Source: CAZNKU01 sp045654805
Lineage (GTDB): Bacteria > Bacillota > Clostridia > Monoglobales > Firm-18
Reading direction: 5' to 3'
Length of the DNA stretch: 64,000 bases
NCBI GenBank assembly: GCA_045654805.1
Contig: JAZOOD010000066.1
Coordinates: forward strand, 1 to 64,000
Each line of letters begins with the position of its first letter. The stretch's first letter is position 1. Under the pieces are notes generated by a model. The model did no database searches. It was not told where the DNA came from and saw only the letters and a list, made by a program, of their open reading frames with translations. Of the stretch, positions 8,483 to 17,992 are shown piece after piece. A program made the position numbers and the translations under genes.

Positions 8483-9427
8483 TCAAATCCCCAATTTCTT
8501 TTCCGCAATTCGTTTCTTTCTCTTTTTCCTTGACTTTTCGTTATTAATCTTAAGTCTGTTCATATAATACTGTTCATCTGCCTTATCGGCTGTGTACATC
8601 ATATATTTCGCGGAAATTTTGCCGTCCTTTTCACGCATAAATTTAAGCTTACCCACAAATAAGTCGTGCTTGTTGCACCTGCCAATAGTAATATATCTGT
8701 CACCACTTTGCTTTACCCATGCTTTAAGTTCGCTTAAGGGAACATCACAGTACGGGCATCTTAAATTCCTGATTTTGTCGTGCTGGAATACCCCCTGTTT
8801 GTTAGCACAGTTATAAATAACCTTGTAATTACCGCAGGACACCCGTTTGAGTCCGCTTAAATCCGCATTGTTGGAATATTCGTCCATACCCTTTTTGACA
8901 TCTAAAAATCCACATAGCATAGCGGTATATTTGGCATCATTAAGTGCATTGTGAATATTCATTTCCACCGGTATGCCATAAAATTCCACAACCTTTTCCA
9001 AAGCCATGGGAGGATTATCTGCATCCGTCTGCATAGAATATATAACCTGCAGATTAATCCACTTACCCATCCAGGAAGTATCAAACTTATGCAACAACAA
9101 ATTCTGCATCATAACACGGGAATCATCAGGACCCCAGGTAAGGAAAATATGCTCGTCACCACACCATTGCCTGAACTTTTCGATAATTGACAGAAAGTCC
9201 TTGCCATTATTCAGTTGTTTTTGGTCAATACCTGTAAGTTCTTTTACTTTTTTATGGATTTTACGATAAAAAACCGGCTTAATATCCGCAGCAAAATATT
9301 CCAAAACCTCAAAATTTTCGTCCATTTTTACTGCTCCGATTTGTATTATCTCGCCGTCAAGCTGTACACTGCTTTTGCGGTTATAACCAGCCTGATTCCA
9401 TTCAAAGTCAACAGCAATATAATGCAA
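8483..9427 (-). CDS. DEDDh-type 3'-5' exonuclease family protein
   Basis: 314 residues. The N-terminal 180 residues are an exonuclease domain of the RNase T/DNA polymerase III epsilon type: YIAVDFEWNQ supplies the first Asp-x-Glu, LTWGPDDSRVM the second Asp, and HNALNDAKYTA the catalytic His and last Asp. The C-terminal part has paired cysteines (LRCPYCD, near residue 225) and a very basic tail (KSRKKRKKRIAEKK), suggesting nucleic-acid binding. Substrate is not predictable. The start is TTG at 9427 with AAGGAG 8 bases upstream. It lies downstream of folD on the same strand. Confidence 0.82.
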   Translation of the reverse strand: MHYIAVDFEWNQAGYNRKSSVQLDGEIIQIGAVKMDENFEVLEYFAADIKPVFYRKIHKKVKELTGIDQKQLNNGKDFLSIIEKFRQWCGDEHIFLTWGPDDSRVMMQNLLLHKFDTSWMGKWINLQVIYSMQTDADNPPMALEKVVEFYGIPVEMNIHNALNDAKYTAMLCGFLDVKKGMDEYSNNADLSGLKRVSCGNYKVIYNCANKQGVFQHDKIRNLRCPYCDVPLSELKAWVKQSGDRYITIGRCNKHDLFVGKLKFMREKDGKISAKYMMYTADKADEQYYMNRLKINNEKSRKKRKKRIAEKKLGI

Positions 9428-9446
9428 TGTAACTTCTCCTTTAATA

Positions 9447-10289
9447 TTATTTCAACGTTGCCGCCTTAACTGTATTTTTCATAAGCATAGCAATAGTCAT
9501 AGGTCCTACACCGCCGGGAACTGGTGTAATAGCCGCAGCCTTCTTTTCACATTCCTCAAATGCTACGTCACCAACCAATTTTTTGTCAGGCAGTCTGTTC
9601 ATACCTACGTCTATAACTACCGCACCCTCTTTAATCATATCACCCTTTATAAGCTCGGGCACACCTACTGCAGCTACCAAAATATCAGCCTCACGTGTTA
9701 CAGCAGCCAAGTCCTTTGTACGGGAATGGCAAATTGTAACAGTACCGTTTTTCTGCAGCAAAAGCATTGCCTGAGGCTTGCCTACAATGTTACTTCTGCC
9801 TACTACCACACAGTTTTTACCCTCTACGGAAATACCGCTTTCCGCAATTAATTCCATTACACCCGCAGGAGTACAGGGCAAAAAGTCATAGTTGCCAATC
9901 ATAATCTTACCAACATTTGACGGATGGAAGGCATCCACATCCTTCTTAGCGGAAATTGTATTGATAACTGCTTCCTCATTAATATGTTTAGGTAATGGCA
10001 ACTGCACCAATATACCGTCAATACTGTCATCAACATTAAGCTTTTCAACCAATGCTTTAAGCTCTTCTTCCGTTGTTTCTGCAGGTAATGCAAATTCCTC
10101 GGAATGTATGCCCAACTGTTCACAAGCCTTTTTCTTATTATTTACATATATTCTGCTTGCAGGGTTATCTCCTACAATAATTACTGCAAGCCCAACTGAC
10201 TTACCTTCTTTTTTTAGGTTTTCCACCTCGATTTTCAGTTCGTCCTTTATTCTTTGGGAAACCGCCTTGCCGTCCAATATTTTTGCCAT
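9447..10289 (-). CDS. folD: Bifunctional methylenetetrahydrofolate dehydrogenase / cyclohydrolase
   Basis: 280 residues, typical FolD. It interconverts 5,10-methylene-, 5,10-methenyl- and 10-formyl-tetrahydrofolate. The conserved segments are visible: [18 protein letters not shown] (substrate-binding Tyr and Lys), [20 protein letters not shown] (nucleotide loop) and [15 protein letters not shown]. The start has an AGAGGAG ribosome site, but that site and the first 29 codons lie inside the 3' end of ygiQ, read in another frame. Being in the one-carbon pathway, it is a functional companion of the ZTP-controlled pfl genes, although no riboswitch of its own is visible. Confidence 0.96.
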   Translation of the reverse strand: MAKILDGKAVSQRIKDELKIEVENLKKEGKSVGLAVIIVGDNPASRIYVNNKKKACEQLGIHSEEFALPAETTEEELKALVEKLNVDDSIDGILVQLPLPKHINEEAVINTISAKKDVDAFHPSNVGKIMIGNYDFLPCTPAGVMELIAESGISVEGKNCVVVGRSNIVGKPQAMLLLQKNGTVTICHSRTKDLAAVTREADILVAAVGVPELIKGDMIKEGAVVIDVGMNRLPDKKLVGDVAFEECEKKAAAITPVPGGVGPMTIAMLMKNTVKAATLK

Positions 10290-12063
10290 TTTTATTCTCT
10301 CCTCTCGGTTTTATTAAACATTTTTGCGAATAACCAATCAAATCTTCCCTGTTAGCTTTTACAAGTGCCTTTTCCACCAACCTGTAATTTTCAGGGTATC
10401 TGTATTGTAACAATGCCCTTTGCATCTGTTTTTCATTAAAATTCTTTGGTACATACACACTCTGCATAGTCATAGGGTCAATTTCCGTATAATACATACA
10501 GGTTGAAATCGTGCCGGGTGTTGGATAAAAGTCCTGCACCTGTTCGGGGCTTAACCTATGGTCACGCAAGTATTCTGCTAACATTATTGCGTCATTTAAC
10601 GTACTTCCGGGATGCGATGACATTAAATAGGGCACAACATACTGGTCCATACCAAGCTTTTTGTTGATGCTGTAAAACTTATCAACAAACCTATCATACA
10701 CCTTTCTACCCGGCTTACCCATATACTGCAAAACGTTATCGGAAATATGCTCAGGAGCAACACGTAGCTGACCGCTTATATGATGTTTACAAAGTTCCTC
10801 AAAAAAGTCCGTATTCTTGTCATAAATAAGATAGTCATACCGTATGCCTGAACGTACAAACACCTTTTTAACTCCGTCCAACGACCGTAATTTACGCAAC
10901 AATTTAAGATAATCCCTGTGGTCAACCTTCATATTTTCACAGGGCTTTGGATACAAACACTTTTTACCGGGGCAAGCTACCTTTTTGTTGCAGGAACTAT
11001 GCCTGAAATTAGCAGTAGGTCCACCCACGTCATTTATATAACCCTTAAAATCAGGGTCCTTTATCATCAACTTTGCTTCCTTTAATATAGATTCGTGACT
11101 TCGTGCAGATATTTTACGCCCTTCGTGAAAGGCTATTGCACAAAAATTACAGGACCCAAAGCAACCTCTTGACGAGGTTATGCTGAATTTCACCTCTTCA
11201 ATTGCAGGGACACCGCCATCTTTTTCATACAAAGGGTGGTATGTCCTCATATACGGCAGGTCGTAGACCTTGTCCATTTCTTCCATTGTAAGGGGTGCCG
11301 ACGGCTTGTTTACAATCAGCCATCTGTCACCGTGCTTTTGGGCAGTTTTGCCGTAATATTCATACTGAATTTTACAGGAAACGGCATATTCCATTTTATT
11401 ATCCTTTACACTTTCAAAAGACGGGATTTCCTTTGCATCATCAGGCTTTTCCCTGCTTATATATGCAATGCCGTCAACATCTGTAATATCATTTGCATCA
11501 ACACCGCTGTCCAAAAGGTCTGCAACCTCAACAATCTGATGCTCACCCATACCGTATATCAGTATGTCCCCACGACTGTCAAAAAGTATGGAACGGCGTA
11601 CCTTATTGTCCCAGTAATCATAATGTGCAAAACGTCGCAGACTTGCCTCCACACCGCCTATTATAATTGGGACATCACCGTATGCCTCACGTATTCTGTT
11701 ACAGTACACAACAGTTGCCCTGTCAGGACGCATACCGGCTTTTCCGCCGGGGGCGTAACTGTCTGTGGAACGAGTCTTTTTATTAACAGTGTATCTGTTA
11801 ACCATACTGTCCATATTGCCAGCAGAGCATAAAAACGCCAGCCTTGGCTTACCAAGACGCATAAAATCATCCTTGGTATGCCAGTCAGGTAATGCAATTA
11901 TGCCAACAGTATAGCCCGCATCTTCAAGGACGCGGGAAATTATGGCGTGTCCGAATGATGGATGGTCAACATATGCCTCACCTACCACATAGACAAAATC
12001 CAACTGCTCAATATTAAGTTTTTTCATATCCTGTTTTGAAACAGGCAGAAAAGTTTTTGTCAT
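10201..12063 (-). CDS. YgiQ family radical SAM protein
   Basis: 620 residues. The family opening is present ([19 protein letters not shown]), with a B12-binding-like N-terminal half and a radical-SAM half whose cluster motif is [19 protein letters not shown] near residue 310. A second Cys cluster ([18 protein letters not shown]) follows at about 370. The reaction catalysed by YgiQ is not established. The C-terminal tail is Lys/Arg/Gly-rich and disordered; its last 30 codons overlap the start of folD by 89 bases. It begins 1 base after the preceding membrane-protein gene and has no good ribosome site, so translation is probably coupled. Confidence 0.92.
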   Translation of the reverse strand: MTKTFLPVSKQDMKKLNIEQLDFVYVVGEAYVDHPSFGHAIISRVLEDAGYTVGIIALPDWHTKDDFMRLGKPRLAFLCSAGNMDSMVNRYTVNKKTRSTDSYAPGGKAGMRPDRATVVYCNRIREAYGDVPIIIGGVEASLRRFAHYDYWDNKVRRSILFDSRGDILIYGMGEHQIVEVADLLDSGVDANDITDVDGIAYISREKPDDAKEIPSFESVKDNKMEYAVSCKIQYEYYGKTAQKHGDRWLIVNKPSAPLTMEEMDKVYDLPYMRTYHPLYEKDGGVPAIEEVKFSITSSRGCFGSCNFCAIAFHEGRKISARSHESILKEAKLMIKDPDFKGYINDVGGPTANFRHSSCNKKVACPGKKCLYPKPCENMKVDHRDYLKLLRKLRSLDGVKKVFVRSGIRYDYLIYDKNTDFFEELCKHHISGQLRVAPEHISDNVLQYMGKPGRKVYDRFVDKFYSINKKLGMDQYVVPYLMSSHPGSTLNDAIMLAEYLRDHRLSPEQVQDFYPTPGTISTCMYYTEIDPMTMQSVYVPKNFNEKQMQRALLQYRYPENYRLVEKALVKANREDLIGYSQKCLIKPRGENKNGKNIGRQGGFPKNKGRTENRGGKPKKRR

Positions 12064-12064
12064 A

Positions 12065-13108
12065 TTATAAATCCAACTTTAAATCATTTTCCTTTATCCA
12101 ACCAATTTTTCTTAAAGGTAATGCAATGATTGGTGTAATAATTGCAGGCAATACAAATGAAATTGCAATCAAACCAATCCAATGCATAGGTGTAACGGCT
12201 ATACCGGAATTAAACCAACCTTCTATAGTACCAATCTGTCCAACAAGGCCACAGGTACCCATTCCTGAAGAAACTGCTGCACCGTTCATTTCCAATTTGA
12301 ATATACAGGTTGCAATTGGTCCTGTAATTGCAGAAGCAACAATAGGGGGTATCCATATTCTTGGGTTTTTCACAATATTGCCCATCTGCAGCATACTTGT
12401 ACCTATACCCTGAGCAAAAAGACCGCCCCAACGGTTTTCTCTAAAGCTCATTACCGCAAAGCCTATCATATTTGCACAACAACCTGCCAAAGCCGCACCG
12501 CCTGCAAGACCTGTAAGTGACAATGCCGCACAAATTGCCGCACTGCTTATAGGCAATGTCAAGGCAATACCAATAACTACTGATACTATTATACCCATTG
12601 GCAACGGATGTAACACAGTTGCCCATTTAATTGCACTACCAACAGCGCTTGCTGCGGCACCGATATACGGAGCGCATAGCATTGAAAATACAACGCCAAC
12701 AAATATTGTTACAAAAGGTGTAACGATAATATCTATTTTAGTTTCCTTACTTACTAACTTACCAAATTCGGCAGCAACTATTGTTGCAAACAAAACAGCT
12801 AAAGGTCCGCCTGCACCACCAAGTGCATTTGCCGCACCGCCAACTGCCGCAAGCGAAAACAATACCAAAGGAGGACATTTTAAAGCATAACCGATAGCTA
12901 CCGCCATAGCAGTACCTTGTGCGGATTTAGCATATCCACCTACTTCCACCAATACAGGTATATGTAGTTGAGTTCCGATTGTAGAGATAATTGTACCGAT
13001 AAGCAACGATGCAAACAACCCCTGTGCCATAGCACCCAAAGCGTCTATAAAGTATCTCTTGAAAGAAAACTCTATATCCTTCTTCTTCAAAAATTCCTTT
13101 AACTTCAT
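12065..13108 (-). CDS. PTS EIIC-like membrane protein (PfoR-type)
   Basis: 347 residues with about nine hydrophobic segments and many Gly/Ala motifs ([41 protein letters not shown]). It resembles the PTS_EIIC_2 family that includes the Clostridium PfoR regulator-like protein; unlike true sugar permeases it has no attached IIA/IIB domain, and none is nearby. The cargo is unknown and a transport role is only inferred. I prefer the ATG at 13108, which has AGGAG nine bases upstream; the upstream ATG directly abuts that site. ygiQ follows with a one-base gap. Confidence 0.78.
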   Translation of the reverse strand: MKLKEFLKKKDIEFSFKRYFIDALGAMAQGLFASLLIGTIISTIGTQLHIPVLVEVGGYAKSAQGTAMAVAIGYALKCPPLVLFSLAAVGGAANALGGAGGPLAVLFATIVAAEFGKLVSKETKIDIIVTPFVTIFVGVVFSMLCAPYIGAAASAVGSAIKWATVLHPLPMGIIVSVVIGIALTLPISSAAICAALSLTGLAGGAALAGCCANMIGFAVMSFRENRWGGLFAQGIGTSMLQMGNIVKNPRIWIPPIVASAITGPIATCIFKLEMNGAAVSSGMGTCGLVGQIGTIEGWFNSGIAVTPMHWIGLIAISFVLPAIITPIIALPLRKIGWIKENDLKLDL

Positions 13109-13198
13109 TTTCGTCATCTCCTAAAAAAGTATAAACTTATTCAAGTATAACATAATTCTGCAAATTTTTCAAGACATAAAATAAAATTTGGAAAAATA

Positions 13199-13227
13199 TT
13201 GACAAATAGACAAACATAGTGTAAAAT
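13199..13227 (+). promoter_or_regulatory. Promoter of rpsF-ssb-rpsR
   Basis: TTGACA, a 17-base spacer and TAAAAT. The leader that follows contains a GCGTGT/ACACGC hairpin (13240-13257) ahead of an AAGGAGG ribosome site. Autoregulatory S6:S18 leader motifs occur at this place in many bacteria, but I could not confirm the motif here. Confidence 0.85.
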
Positions 13228-13283
13228 ATTATAGTCCTTGCGTGTGCTTATACACGCCAGAGTCCAGAAGGAGGTGCGAAAAA

Positions 13284-13583
13284 ATGGTTGAAGTAATCAA
13301 CAAGTACGAGACAATTTTTATCGTAGATGTGACTAAAACTGAAGACGAAGTTAACGCTATCGTTGAAAAAATGAAGTCATTAATCGAATCCAATGCAACA
13401 CTTGAAAGTGTTGACAGCTGGGGTAAAAGACGTCTTGCTTACGAGATTGACGACAAAACTGAAGGTTTCTATGTTCTTGTAAACTTCGCTTCAAAGCCTG
13501 AGTTTCCAAAGGAACTTGAACGTGTTTACGGTATTACCGACGGTATTTTGCGTTACATCACAGTAAGAAAAGATGAAAAGTAA
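13284..13583 (+). CDS. rpsF: 30S ribosomal protein S6
   Basis: 99 residues. It matches S6: an N-terminal YETIFIVD strand, the GKRRLAYEI segment, and the GFYVLVNFAS strand. S6 pairs with S18 on the platform of the small subunit. The ATG at 13284 follows AAGGAGG by 8 bases; an earlier in-frame start would add 14 unlikely residues that overlap the leader hairpin. First gene of the classic S6-SSB-S18 operon. Confidence 0.97.
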   Translation: MVEVINKYETIFIVDVTKTEDEVNAIVEKMKSLIESNATLESVDSWGKRRLAYEIDDKTEGFYVLVNFASKPEFPKELERVYGITDGILRYITVRKDEK

Positions 13584-13598
13584 AAGGAGGTAAAGCAT

Positions 13599-14030
13599 AT
13601 GCTTAACAAGGTTATCCTTATGGGTAGACTTACCCGTGATCCCGAGCTTAAGTATACGCCTTCTAACGTAGCAGTATGTTCATTTTCAATTGCGGTAGAC
13701 AGACGCTACGCAAGACCCGGCGAACAAAGACAGGCAGATTTTATTAACATCGTAACATGGAGAAATACTGCGGAATTTGTTTCCAAGTATTTTACAAAGG
13801 GTCAAATGATTAATGTCTGCGGTTCATTGCAGACACGTACATGGGACGATGCACAGGGCGTAAAACGCTATGCAACCGAAGTTGTAGCTGACGAAGTTAA
13901 TTTCTGCGGCGATAACAGAAACGGTGCTGCTCCTCAGGGAGATTTTGACCAGGGATTTGTTGCTAACACACAGCAGGCTCCTGCAACAGGTTTTACTCCT
14001 ATTGACACTGATGATGATTTGCCGTTTTAA
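13599..14030 (+). CDS. ssb: Single-stranded DNA-binding protein
   Basis: 143 residues: an OB-fold N-terminal domain (LNKVILMGRLTRDPELKYTP, DFINIVTWRNTAEFVSKYF) of about 105 residues, a flexible Gln/Pro-rich linker, and the acidic tail DTDDDLPF that recruits partner replication and repair proteins. It binds single-stranded DNA during replication, recombination and repair. It lies between rpsF and rpsR, the normal arrangement in Firmicutes, with an AAGGAGG site. Confidence 0.97.
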   Translation: MLNKVILMGRLTRDPELKYTPSNVAVCSFSIAVDRRYARPGEQRQADFINIVTWRNTAEFVSKYFTKGQMINVCGSLQTRTWDDAQGVKRYATEVVADEVNFCGDNRNGAAPQGDFDQGFVANTQQAPATGFTPIDTDDDLPF

Positions 14031-14060
14031 TCAAAAGAATTTTTAAAGGAGGGTTTATTA

Positions 14061-14309
14061 ATGGCTGAAAGAGAAAGAAACGAACGTCCAATGCGCAGAA
14101 AAGCTCGCAAGAAAACTTGCCAGTTCTGCGTTGATAAGGTTACAGATATCGATTACAAGGATGTTGCAAAATTGCGTCGTTATCTTACAGAACGTGCTAA
14201 AATAGTTCCTCGCCGTATGAGCGGTAACTGTGCTAAGCACCAGAGACAGTTAACAACAGCAATAAAGAGAGCAAGAATTATTGCCTTGCTTCCATTTACA
14301 ACAGACTAA
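14061..14309 (+). CDS. rpsR: 30S ribosomal protein S18
   Basis: 82 residues with the S18 core (ITDIDYKD-like segment, [40 protein letters not shown]). The N-terminus is basic and carries CQFC, part of a four-cysteine zinc-type S18 together with the C in SGNC. It pairs with S6 and ends the operon; rplI, often next, is not here. Confidence 0.97.
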   Translation: MAERERNERPMRRKARKKTCQFCVDKVTDIDYKDVAKLRRYLTERAKIVPRRMSGNCAKHQRQLTTAIKRARIIALLPFTTD

Positions 14310-14365
14310 TATTTTATATTACAGCATGGGCGTATGCCCAAAACAAAAATTTTATACAGCAGCTA

Positions 14366-14394
14366 AAAGCCGGTCATATTGACCGGCTTTTTTT
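14366..14394 (+). terminator. Terminator after rpsR
   Basis: An 11-bp stem, AAAGCCGGTCA / TGACCGGCTTT, with a TAT loop and a T-tract. It ends the ribosomal operon. Confidence 0.92.
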
Positions 14395-14467
14395 ACGGCA
14401 AAAAGTCACATATATAGTATTTTTTACAAATGAAACTACAAAATATAATAATATTATACTAAAAGTG

Positions 14468-14497
14468 TTGACAAATATTCTTGTTATAAGGTAAAAT
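14468..14497 (+). promoter_or_regulatory. Promoter of rsmD-coaD
   Basis: TTGACA, an 18-base spacer and TAAAAT, 22 bases before the rsmD start. Confidence 0.75.
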
Positions 14498-14519
14498 AAA
14501 TTAGAGGTGTTATGTAATT

Positions 14520-15059
14520 ATGAGAGTAATATCAGGCAAGTCAAGAGGCACCTCTCTTTATTCGTTGGAGGGAAATCACACACGCCCCACAACAGACAGA
14601 GTAAAGGAGTCTATGTTCTCTATAATTAATTTTCATATTCCTGACAGCATAGTGCTGGACCTTTTTGCCGGCAGCGGTGCTTTGGGAATTGAAGCATTAA
14701 GCCGAGGTGCGAAGAAGTGCTGGTTTGTAGAAAATTCACGCGCGGCGGCTGATATTGTAAAGAAAAATATTGAAAAGACTAATTTAGGTGAAAATGCACT
14801 TTTAAAAGTTGTTGATTACAAAGCATTTTTAAACTCTGTTGATGAAAAATTTGACGTAATCCTGTTAGACCCGCCATACAACAAAAAAATGTGCGATGAG
14901 GCTATGAAGATTATATACGAAAGAAATTTGCTAAGTGATGACGGCATAATAATGTGCGAAACGGAATACCCCGAAATTATAACCACCGATTTTGAAAAAA
15001 AGAAGGACTATAAATACGGTAAAATCAAGCTTTCGCTTTTTTTTAATAAGGATGATTAA
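14520..15059 (+). CDS. rsmD: 16S rRNA (guanine-966-N2) methyltransferase
   Basis: 179 residues, RsmD length. The opening [13 protein letters not shown], the [15 protein letters not shown] block, the SAM loop [14 protein letters not shown] and the N6/N2-amino methyltransferase motif DPPY ([10 protein letters not shown]) are all present. It methylates G966 of 16S rRNA in the assembled small subunit. It overlaps the coaD ribosome site: the last codons supply AAGGATG. rsmD-coaD is a conserved pair in Firmicutes. Confidence 0.95.
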   Translation: MRVISGKSRGTSLYSLEGNHTRPTTDRVKESMFSIINFHIPDSIVLDLFAGSGALGIEALSRGAKKCWFVENSRAAADIVKKNIEKTNLGENALLKVVDYKAFLNSVDEKFDVILLDPPYNKKMCDEAMKIIYERNLLSDDGIIMCETEYPEIITTDFEKKKDYKYGKIKLSLFFNKDD

Positions 15060-15060
15060 T

Positions 15061-15540
15061 TTGAAAAATATAGCTATTTATCCGGGTAGTTTTGACCCGT
15101 GTACTAACGGACATCTTGATATAATTGAAAGAAGCTCCAAGATTTTTGAAAAGGTTATAGTTGCTGTACTTGTAAACAGCAGTAAAACTCCTACTTTCAC
15201 ATTGGAGGAACGCATCGAGTTGTTAAAATCAGCAACAGCACACATTCCAAACGTTGATGTTATGGGCTTTAACGGATTGCTTGCCCAGTTTGCAGAACAG
15301 CAAAAGGCAAAGGTTATTGTAAAAGGTTTGCGTGCGGTTTCGGACTTTGAGTATGAATTTCAGATGTCACTTACCAATAACAAGTTAAACCCAAATGTAG
15401 AAACATTGTTTATGACCACAAAATCCGAGAATATGTACCTAAGCTCCAGTATCGTGCGTGAGGTTGCCCGTTACGGAGGTTCTATTGAGGATATGGTGCC
15501 TGCAACAATAGTAAATAAAATATATAAAAAATTTCAATAA
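15061..15540 (+). CDS. coaD: Phosphopantetheine adenylyltransferase
   Basis: 159 residues. It adenylates 4'-phosphopantetheine to dephospho-CoA. The nucleotidyltransferase motif [16 protein letters not shown] carries the T/HxGH-type nucleotide-binding site, and the C-terminal [17 protein letters not shown] block holds the ISSS/T-R motif. The start is TTG at 15061: AAGGA ends 8 bases before it, whereas an in-frame ATG three codons earlier directly abuts the same site. Family length (about 160) supports the TTG. Confidence 0.95.
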   Translation: MKNIAIYPGSFDPCTNGHLDIIERSSKIFEKVIVAVLVNSSKTPTFTLEERIELLKSATAHIPNVDVMGFNGLLAQFAEQQKAKVIVKGLRAVSDFEYEFQMSLTNNKLNPNVETLFMTTKSENMYLSSSIVREVARYGGSIEDMVPATIVNKIYKKFQ

Positions 15541-15553
15541 GGAGGATTTAAAC

Positions 15554-16051
15554 ATGGAAGGTATGGAAATGTTAGATCAGTTGGAAGATATTATAGAAAG
15601 CAGTAAGACAGTACCGCTAATAGGCAAGGCAATGATAGATAAAGACGAGCTTTTGGACATTATTCAGGAGCTTAGACTCAAAATGCCAGATGACCTTAAG
15701 CAGGCAAAATGGATTAAGGGCGAAAGACAAAGAATTTTGCTTGAAGCTCAAAAGGAAGCTACTACAATAATCAAGTCTGCAGAGGACAAGATTATATCTA
15801 TGATTAACGAAAACGAAATTACCAAAAAGGCTAATGAAGCGGCGGAAGAAATTGTTAAAAACGCAAATAACCGTGCAAGGGAAATCCGCAACGCTACAAA
15901 GCAGTATATTGACGATGCTTTGTCAGATTCCGAAATGGTGTTGGAAAGAACTTTGAGCACACTTCGCGATAACAGACTTGCTATGCAGCAGAACAATGCT
16001 AAAAAGCAGGTTAGAATTGAAGAAGTTGTTGAATCAAAAGACGAAGAATAA
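15554..16051 (+). CDS. Coiled-coil protein of unknown function downstream of coaD
   Basis: 165 residues, acidic at both ends, with a long helical middle (about 55-140) dominated by Ala, Glu, Lys and Ile (EAQKEATTIIKSAEDKI, EAAEEIVKNANNRAREI) as in V-type ATPase subunit H/E-like or DivIVA-like coiled coils. No membrane segment. It has an AAGGAGG ribosome site 14 bases after coaD, and that neighbourhood is common in Clostridia. I do not recognise a specific function; structural scaffolding is a guess. Confidence 0.6.
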   Translation: MEGMEMLDQLEDIIESSKTVPLIGKAMIDKDELLDIIQELRLKMPDDLKQAKWIKGERQRILLEAQKEATTIIKSAEDKIISMINENEITKKANEAAEEIVKNANNRAREIRNATKQYIDDALSDSEMVLERTLSTLRDNRLAMQQNNAKKQVRIEEVVESKDEE

Positions 16052-16071
16052 ACAGGGGCATAAAATAATCT

Positions 16072-16704
16072 ATGAGAATGCGTAAAAAGAAAAATGTACA
16101 ACAACGTATTGATAAATGCACAGGTTTGTATGTACATAACCCTTTGGAATACAAAGGTAAATGGAACGGACTTTTTGGAAATGACAACCCTATACAGTTA
16201 GAAGTAGGCTGTGGTAAGGGCAACTTTATATGCGGTATGGCACAGGCACACCCTGACATCAACTTTATTGCGGTAGAGGTGTGCATTGATGTAATGGTTA
16301 TTGCCGTAGAAAAAGCATTTGAAAAAGCTGTCCCCAATGTTAAATTTATAAATGTTGATGCACGGCTTTTGGCAGATTGCTTTGCAGAAGGTGAATGTGA
16401 CAGAGTTTACCTCAATTTCAGCGACCCTTGGCCAAAGAGCGGACATTATAAAAGGAGACTTACTTACAAGGACTTTCTGGATATTTACCGCACCATACTT
16501 AAAGATGATGGTGAAATCCATTTTAAGACAGACAATATGCACTTGTTTGAGTTTTCCTTATGCTCATTTGCACAGAATAATTTTAAATTAAAAAATGTTT
16601 CCCTTGATTTACATAACAGTAACTTTGAGGGCAATATTATGACGGAATATGAACGGAGATTTTCCGAAATGGGCCAGCCAATATACAGGCTTGAGGCATA
16701 TTAA
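16072..16704 (+). CDS. trmB: tRNA (guanosine-46-N7) methyltransferase
   Basis: 210 residues. It makes m7G46 in the variable loop of tRNA. The SAM motif LEVGCGKGNFICGMA, the FINVDARLL segment and the family hallmark NFSDPWPKSGHYKRRL are intact. The start at 16072 has only a weak ribosome site (GGGGC); a second ATG lies two codons on. The 3' end overlaps the 3' end of spoIIR on the other strand by 4 bases. Confidence 0.95.
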   Translation: MRMRKKKNVQQRIDKCTGLYVHNPLEYKGKWNGLFGNDNPIQLEVGCGKGNFICGMAQAHPDINFIAVEVCIDVMVIAVEKAFEKAVPNVKFINVDARLLADCFAEGECDRVYLNFSDPWPKSGHYKRRLTYKDFLDIYRTILKDDGEIHFKTDNMHLFEFSLCSFAQNNFKLKNVSLDLHNSNFEGNIMTEYERRFSEMGQPIYRLEAY

Positions 16705-17330
16705 GAGGAAAACCATTCCACGATTTTTAATTTAAAATTTATATCGCTTTTTGATGTAATCATATTATACTCATCATATGTGAGGACATTTTTCAGCTTA
16801 GTGTCACTCTCTTTGGAGAGTACCCCATTCTGGCTATAGTCAAAGCAAAGTTGTGGGTACAGCACACACCACCAATTTTTGCCTTCGCCTTTGCCGATTA
16901 CAATTTTTAAAGCATCATACTTTCCCTTTGGAAATTGTGCATTTTCATAAGACTTTGAAGGGAAATTATAATTACCGAAATCTGCGGTTACACCATATGT
17001 GTAGCCGTATTTTTTTACGATTTTTTGTGCTTCCTCCTCTATTTTTTTAATATTATCCTTTAATAATTTTTTTGTCTCCTCTACACTGTCTGCGTCTTGT
17101 AAAACAGGTTCAAGAAAGTCTATTATCTCGTCGCGCACCTCTAATTTAAGTGCCTGATCCTCGTCTGTGTCACTGTTTGCAACTACGTGAAGCCTTACAA
17201 CGCTTGAGGAAATATCCGCCATAACCTTATTGGAATACGACTGTACAGCACTGGTTATACACACTCCTATTACTATTGACATCATAAACATTTTCACTCT
17301 TTTGTTTTTTAAAATCTTTTCAAAATTCAT
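16701..17330 (-). CDS. spoIIR: Stage II sporulation protein R
   Basis: 209 residues. SpoIIR is made in the forespore, exported to the intermembrane space and triggers SpoIIGA to process pro-sigma-E in the mother cell. The N-terminus has a basic start and a hydrophobic signal/anchor (MFMMSIVIGVCITSAV), followed by the family block SSSVVRLHVVANSDTDEDQ. The start has CGGAGG six bases upstream. No sigma-F-type promoter could be assigned with confidence. Confidence 0.95.
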   Translation of the reverse strand: MNFEKILKNKRVKMFMMSIVIGVCITSAVQSYSNKVMADISSSVVRLHVVANSDTDEDQALKLEVRDEIIDFLEPVLQDADSVEETKKLLKDNIKKIEEEAQKIVKKYGYTYGVTADFGNYNFPSKSYENAQFPKGKYDALKIVIGKGEGKNWWCVLYPQLCFDYSQNGVLSKESDTKLKNVLTYDEYNMITSKSDINFKLKIVEWFSS

Positions 17331-17402
17331 ATAATTACCTCCGTGAAGTAATTGTTGACATTATTTTTCAGGTTCATTCATACATAATAACGAGGTGATT
17401 TA

Positions 17403-17924
17403 ATGAATTACAAAACATACTGTATTTTAGGAGCATTATTCACAATAATTTTAGGAACAATTCTGCATTTTACTTATGATATTTTCGAAACAGACTTTGT
17501 TGCCATTTTCAGTGCAGTAAACGAAAGTACGTGGGAACACTTAAAGCTTTTGTACTTTCCTGTGATGATTTTTGCAGTAATAGAATATTTTATATATGGA
17601 AAAAGGGTTAAAAACTTTTGGGCATCTAAAATGTTTTCACTTTTAATTGGAATGCTTACAATTATTGTGGTTTTCTATACATATAACGGCGTCATCGGTG
17701 AAAGCAGTGCCCTATTTAACATTTTACTATTTATTGCAAGTGCAATATTTACATATTGGCTAAACTGCAAAATTATTGAAAATAGTTTATTTGAATCTCA
17801 AACCTTAAACAAAGTCTCCGTGATTGTGTTGATTGTTATGTTCATATTGTTCTGGATATACACATTTTACCCACCTCTTATAAACCTTTTCCGTGACCCT
17901 GTAACGGCAGGATATGGAATTTAA
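17403..17924 (+). CDS. DUF6512 family membrane protein
   Basis: 173 residues with five to six transmembrane helices. The segment AVNESTWEHLKLLYFPVMIF is the recognisable family core, placing Asn-Glu-Ser-Thr-Trp-Glu-His-Leu between the first two helices; the polar residues there look functionally conserved. Role unknown. It has a GAGGTGA ribosome site and stands divergently from spoIIR. Confidence 0.68.
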   Translation: MNYKTYCILGALFTIILGTILHFTYDIFETDFVAIFSAVNESTWEHLKLLYFPVMIFAVIEYFIYGKRVKNFWASKMFSLLIGMLTIIVVFYTYNGVIGESSALFNILLFIASAIFTYWLNCKIIENSLFESQTLNKVSVIVLIVMFILFWIYTFYPPLINLFRDPVTAGYGI

Positions 17925-17926
17925 TA

Positions 17927-17955
17927 TTGTTTTTTTTATAAAAATGTGATAGAAT
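17927..17955 (+). promoter_or_regulatory. Putative promoter of the glycosyltransferase gene
   Basis: TTGTTT, a 17-base spacer and TAGAAT, 37 bases before the start codon. The -35 is imperfect. Confidence 0.5.
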
Positions 17956-17992
17956 ATACATAAGACAAAACATCAGTTAAAAGGATGATATT

